Assembly: GCF_003725535.1 (NCBI RefSeq)
Contig: NZ_RJSF01000046.1
Coordinates: 35,013 to 99,012 of the forward strand
Length of the DNA stretch: 64,000 nucleotides
Origin: Nocardioides pocheonensis
Lineage (GTDB): Bacteria; Actinomycetota; Actinomycetes; Propionibacteriales; Nocardioidaceae
Direction of reading: 5' to 3'
Part shown: positions 61,594 through 64,000 of the stretch, piece after piece
Position numbering within the stretch: the first letter of the stretch is position 1
Layout: every line of letters starts with the position of its first letter
Program-made: the position numbers and the translations under genes
The notes under the pieces: generated by a model
Database searches by the model: none
The model's input: the letters and a program-made list of their open reading frames with translations, nothing else
Told to the model about the DNA's origin: nothing

Positions 61594-62229
61594 TCATGCA
61601 CCAGCACCAGCGCACACACAGAAGCCAATGGCGACGAGCACGAGCCCGCTGATCCCGCTTAGACCCCTCTGGGCGCCGGGGCGCGTCATGAACGCGCGGC
61701 CGCGAGAGACGAGGAAGGCGAACAGCAGGTACCAGCAGGCCGTGACGGTCGCCCACAGGATGCCAAGCCCCAGAGTGGGCAGAAATCCGCCGCCTCCGGC
61801 GAACGCCGGCAGGAGCGAGACTGCGAACGCACCTGCCTTCGGGTTTCCGAGGTTGGTAGCCAAGCCCGCGAGGTAGGCAGATGGTCCGCTTGCTTCAATA
61901 TCCGGGCCGCCGGAAGACACGGCGGACAGCTCGGCTGGGTGGCGCATTGCTGACAAGGCGGTGCGTAGCCCGATGACAATGAGAACGCCGCCGCCGGCTA
62001 GCAGCAGTCCGCGATAGACGGCAGGGTCGGCTAGCAGCGCGGCGGCGAGGCCGGCGCCTGCGGCCGCCGACCAGATGACGAGCCCGGTCACTGTGCCGAA
62101 GATGGTGGCCACCGCGACGCGCGGCCCGTTCGCGAGCGTCTGGCGCAGCATGAGCGCCTGCCCGATTCCAGGGAGCATGGCCAGCAGCCAAGTGATGGCA
62201 ACGAAGTTGAGTAGCACGCCGGAAGTCAT
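61594..62229 (-). CDS. LysE/RhtB family exporter
   Basis: A 211-residue, six-helix amino-acid or metabolite exporter: LPGIGQALMLRQTLANGPRVAVATIFGTVTGLVIW and TNLGNPKAGAFAVSLLPAF (the LysE N-P box). ATG 62229 overlaps the hydrolase stop by 4 bp. It is distinct from the catabolic genes. Confidence 0.88.
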   Translation of the reverse strand: MTSGVLLNFVAITWLLAMLPGIGQALMLRQTLANGPRVAVATIFGTVTGLVIWSAAAGAGLAAALLADPAVYRGLLLAGGGVLIVIGLRTALSAMRHPAELSAVSSGGPDIEASGPSAYLAGLATNLGNPKAGAFAVSLLPAFAGGGGFLPTLGLGILWATVTACWYLLFAFLVSRGRAFMTRPGAQRGLSGISGLVLVAIGFCVCAGAGA

Positions 62230-63044
62230 CCCTTTGGGCTCGCCAGGTCGGTGAGGAAATCGCGTAGGGCGGTCCACATGGCGGGAGGGTTGGAGTACAT
62301 GGGCCAGTGGCCGCTGTGATCGATCTCGACGACTCTGACACTTCGACGGCGCAGCTCGGGCAGGTAGCTCAGGTGCGCGTTCTGCTCGCCGTGGATGAAC
62401 ATCCGTGGCATCGGGAGGCCGGTGAACGTGTTGAGCAGGTCTCCGTGGTCGGAGAGCTCGACCATCGACTCGAACACCGCTCGCACGACGTCGGGGTCGA
62501 CGGTGGTGAGCACGCGTGACCCGTAGAGAGCGCTGGCGTATTCGTCCGACTGCAGGGAGCGGTCCGCGAACTCGCTCAGGAACGTTTCCGGGTCGTCGTT
62601 GCCGTGGGTGACGATCTGACGGGACAGGAAGCAGTCCTCGGGGGCGAGGTTGCCTTCGATGTCGGTGTAGCTGAGCACGCGGTCCGGCACCCGATCGGCA
62701 AGGATCAGCGCGGTAAGGCCGCCCATAGAGTGACCCACGACGTGGAACCGGTCGATGTCGAGCTGGTCAAGGACGGCGAGCGCGACGTCGACGAGGAAAG
62801 GGATGGACACTTTCGTGAGGTCGCTGGCGGTGGACTCACCGAAACCAGGGGCGTCGTAGGCGAGAAACGGCTGGCCCGCGAGCCCAGGGAACTGCGTGAA
62901 GTCGGCATACTCCTCTTTGGTAGACCCGAAGCCGTGGAGGAACATCACTGGCTCCGGCCCCGGGGCGTGCATGGCGGCGATGTCCAGTGCGACGTCTTCG
63001 ACCGTCAGGTCGAGGCTGTGCGCGGACCAGGACGGCTGAGGCAT
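62226..63044 (-). CDS. alpha/beta hydrolase
   Basis: A 272-residue hydrolase with LHGFGSTKEEYADF (oxyanion), nucleophile in VGHSMGGLTALIL, acid in FIHGEQNAHLSY and His in IDHSGHWPMY. It resembles small esterases or haloalkane-type enzymes, and the substrate is unknown. Coupled to the LysE exporter gene by ATGA, and 2 bp downstream of the aminotransferase gene. Confidence 0.9.
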   Translation of the reverse strand: MPQPSWSAHSLDLTVEDVALDIAAMHAPGPEPVMFLHGFGSTKEEYADFTQFPGLAGQPFLAYDAPGFGESTASDLTKVSIPFLVDVALAVLDQLDIDRFHVVGHSMGGLTALILADRVPDRVLSYTDIEGNLAPEDCFLSRQIVTHGNDDPETFLSEFADRSLQSDEYASALYGSRVLTTVDPDVVRAVFESMVELSDHGDLLNTFTGLPMPRMFIHGEQNAHLSYLPELRRRSVRVVEIDHSGHWPMYSNPPAMWTALRDFLTDLASPKG

Positions 63045-63045
63045 T

Positions 63046-64000
63046 TCAGGAGCCGGCTTTCGTGAGTGCGGAGACGAGCCTGTCGGCCGCCTCCGTGAGG
63101 CGCTCTTGGTCGAGCGCGAAGCTGATGCGCAGCGTTCCGTCGTCGCCGAAAACCTCGCCTGAGACGACCGCGACGTGTGCCTCGTCCAGCAGCCAGGCTG
63201 CCAGCTCAGCGGCGGTGGGATGTTCGGCGCTCAGCAGCTTGCTGACGTCGGGGAACGCAAACATCCCGCCCGCGGGCGTGGGGCACTCGACGCCCGGCAC
63301 CTGAGCCAGCTTGCCGACGAGCAGGTCGCGTGAGGCGCGGTAGTCGGCGACGGTGTCGGCGTCGACAGGTGCGGTGAGGGCCGCCAGTGCGGCGTATTGG
63401 GTGATGGAAGGGACGTGGGTGATAGTGGCGGACACCTGAGCGCGGGCGGCGGCAACCACTTCAGTGGGGCCGAGTAGCCACCCGACTCGCCAGCCGGTCA
63501 TCGCGTGGACCTTGGAGACGCCGTCGACTACCACCAGCCGCGACGAGTCGGCCACGACGGCCGTGGCGGAGAACGGGTCGGCGTCGAAGACGAGGCCGCC
63601 GTAGACCTCGTCGCTGACCAGCCACACGTCTTTGTCGACGCACCACGCGGCGATTTCAGCGAGCAAACCGGCGGGGTGCAGGACACCGGACGGGTTCGAC
63701 GGATTCGCGACAACGACAGCGCGGGTGCGCGGAGTCCTGGCGGCCTCGAGCGCGTCGACGCTCGTGAGACCGTCCCGGTCCACAAGAACAGGTACGACGG
63801 AGGCGCCGACAGACTCCACCGCGCCGACGTGTCCCGGCCAGCTCGGCCGCAGCACGAGCACCTCCTCCCCCGGCCCGGCCAGCGCCCCCAATGCCAGGTG
63901 CAGTGCGTGCTTGGTGCCGATGGTGATCTGCACGTGGTCGGCGGTGACGTGGTCGGGGTGCTGGGCGGCCACTCGTTCGCGCAGGTCTGCGAGCCCGGCG
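63046..64000 (-). CDS. aminotransferase class I/II, 5' end outside the window
   Basis: At least 317 residues of a PLP fold-type I enzyme: VVVANPSNPSGV, SDEVYGGLVFD, and the Lys-containing VVVDGVSKVHAMTGWRVGWLLG, then the C-terminal domain GMFAFPDV. Coding continues past position 64000 (ERVAAQHPDHVTADHVQIT reads on in frame), so the protein is partial here. It probably transaminates an amino acid; the identity cannot be fixed. Confidence 0.9.
   Translation of the reverse strand, partial: AGLADLRERVAAQHPDHVTADHVQITIGTKHALHLALGALAGPGEEVLVLRPSWPGHVGAVESVGASVVPVLVDRDGLTSVDALEAARTPRTRAVVVANPSNPSGVLHPAGLLAEIAAWCVDKDVWLVSDEVYGGLVFDADPFSATAVVADSSRLVVVDGVSKVHAMTGWRVGWLLGPTEVVAAARAQVSATITHVPSITQYAALAALTAPVDADTVADYRASRDLLVGKLAQVPGVECPTPAGGMFAFPDVSKLLSAEHPTAAELAAWLLDEAHVAVVSGEVFGDDGTLRISFALDQERLTEAADRLVSALTKAGS

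Overview
The window is high-GC DNA with heavy codon bias, dense same-strand operons joined by 4-bp ATGA or GTGA overlaps, a WhiB regulator, a SARP/BTAD regulator, DUF2637 and pSAM2-type element debris, and Tat-dependent lipoproteins. This points to an actinobacterium. A Nocardioides- or Rhodococcus-like soil degrader is a reasonable guess, but the genus cannot be read from the sequence.

Layout. 0.6-13 kb: a DoxX/MarR divergent pair, an EamA exporter, a five-gene peptide/nickel-type ABC importer with two Tat-lipoprotein binding proteins enclosing a tatA/tatB pair, then a MarR regulator and a quinone-oxidoreductase-like enzyme. 13.2-17.7 kb: an IS110-family element with a frameshifted transposase, followed by the decayed end of a pSAM2-like integrative element (truncated DUF2637 protein, broken HTH gene, excisionase, tyrosine integrase). 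17.7-36.6 kb: an 18.9-kb segment bounded by two perfect 36-bp copies of a tRNA 3' end, each next to a different tyrosine recombinase. Its cargo is mostly sulfur chemistry and stress genes.

Within that island, 23.3-30.6 kb holds what looks like one regulon. Gene set 1 (methyltransferase, metallo-hydrolase/rhodanese, MFS transporter, P450, rhodanese) and gene set 2 (DsrE protein and ArsR-rhodanese regulator, divergent from an ArsM-like methyltransferase) carry the same promoter design. In both, a TTGACA-17 bp-(-10) core lies between two 16-bp inverted repeats exactly 41 bp apart. A second sulfur-relay set (DsrE, NTF2-TusA fusion, DUF4242 protein) and a SARP-type regulator follow.

36.9-42.9 kb: lipid/xenobiotic enzymes (HSL-type hydrolase, SDR, enoyl-CoA hydratase, quinone-oxidoreductase-like protein) with TetR, AraC/GlxA and HxlR regulators. 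43.3-61.4 kb: a nearly complete ring-dioxygenase and meta-cleavage pathway of the phenylpropionate/cinnamate type: Rieske dioxygenase (two subunits, ferredoxin, reductase), cis-diol dehydrogenase, MhpB-type ring cleavage, C-C hydrolase, MhpD, MhpF and MhpE. It also has an acyl-CoA-ligase-like gene and IclR, XRE-cupin and WhiB regulators. Beside it is a three-gene operon (NCS1 permease, hydrolase, HAL/PAL-fold protein) whose lyase homologue lacks the Ala-Ser-Gly tripeptide that forms the MIO cofactor. 61.6-64 kb: LysE exporter, hydrolase and a partial aminotransferase.
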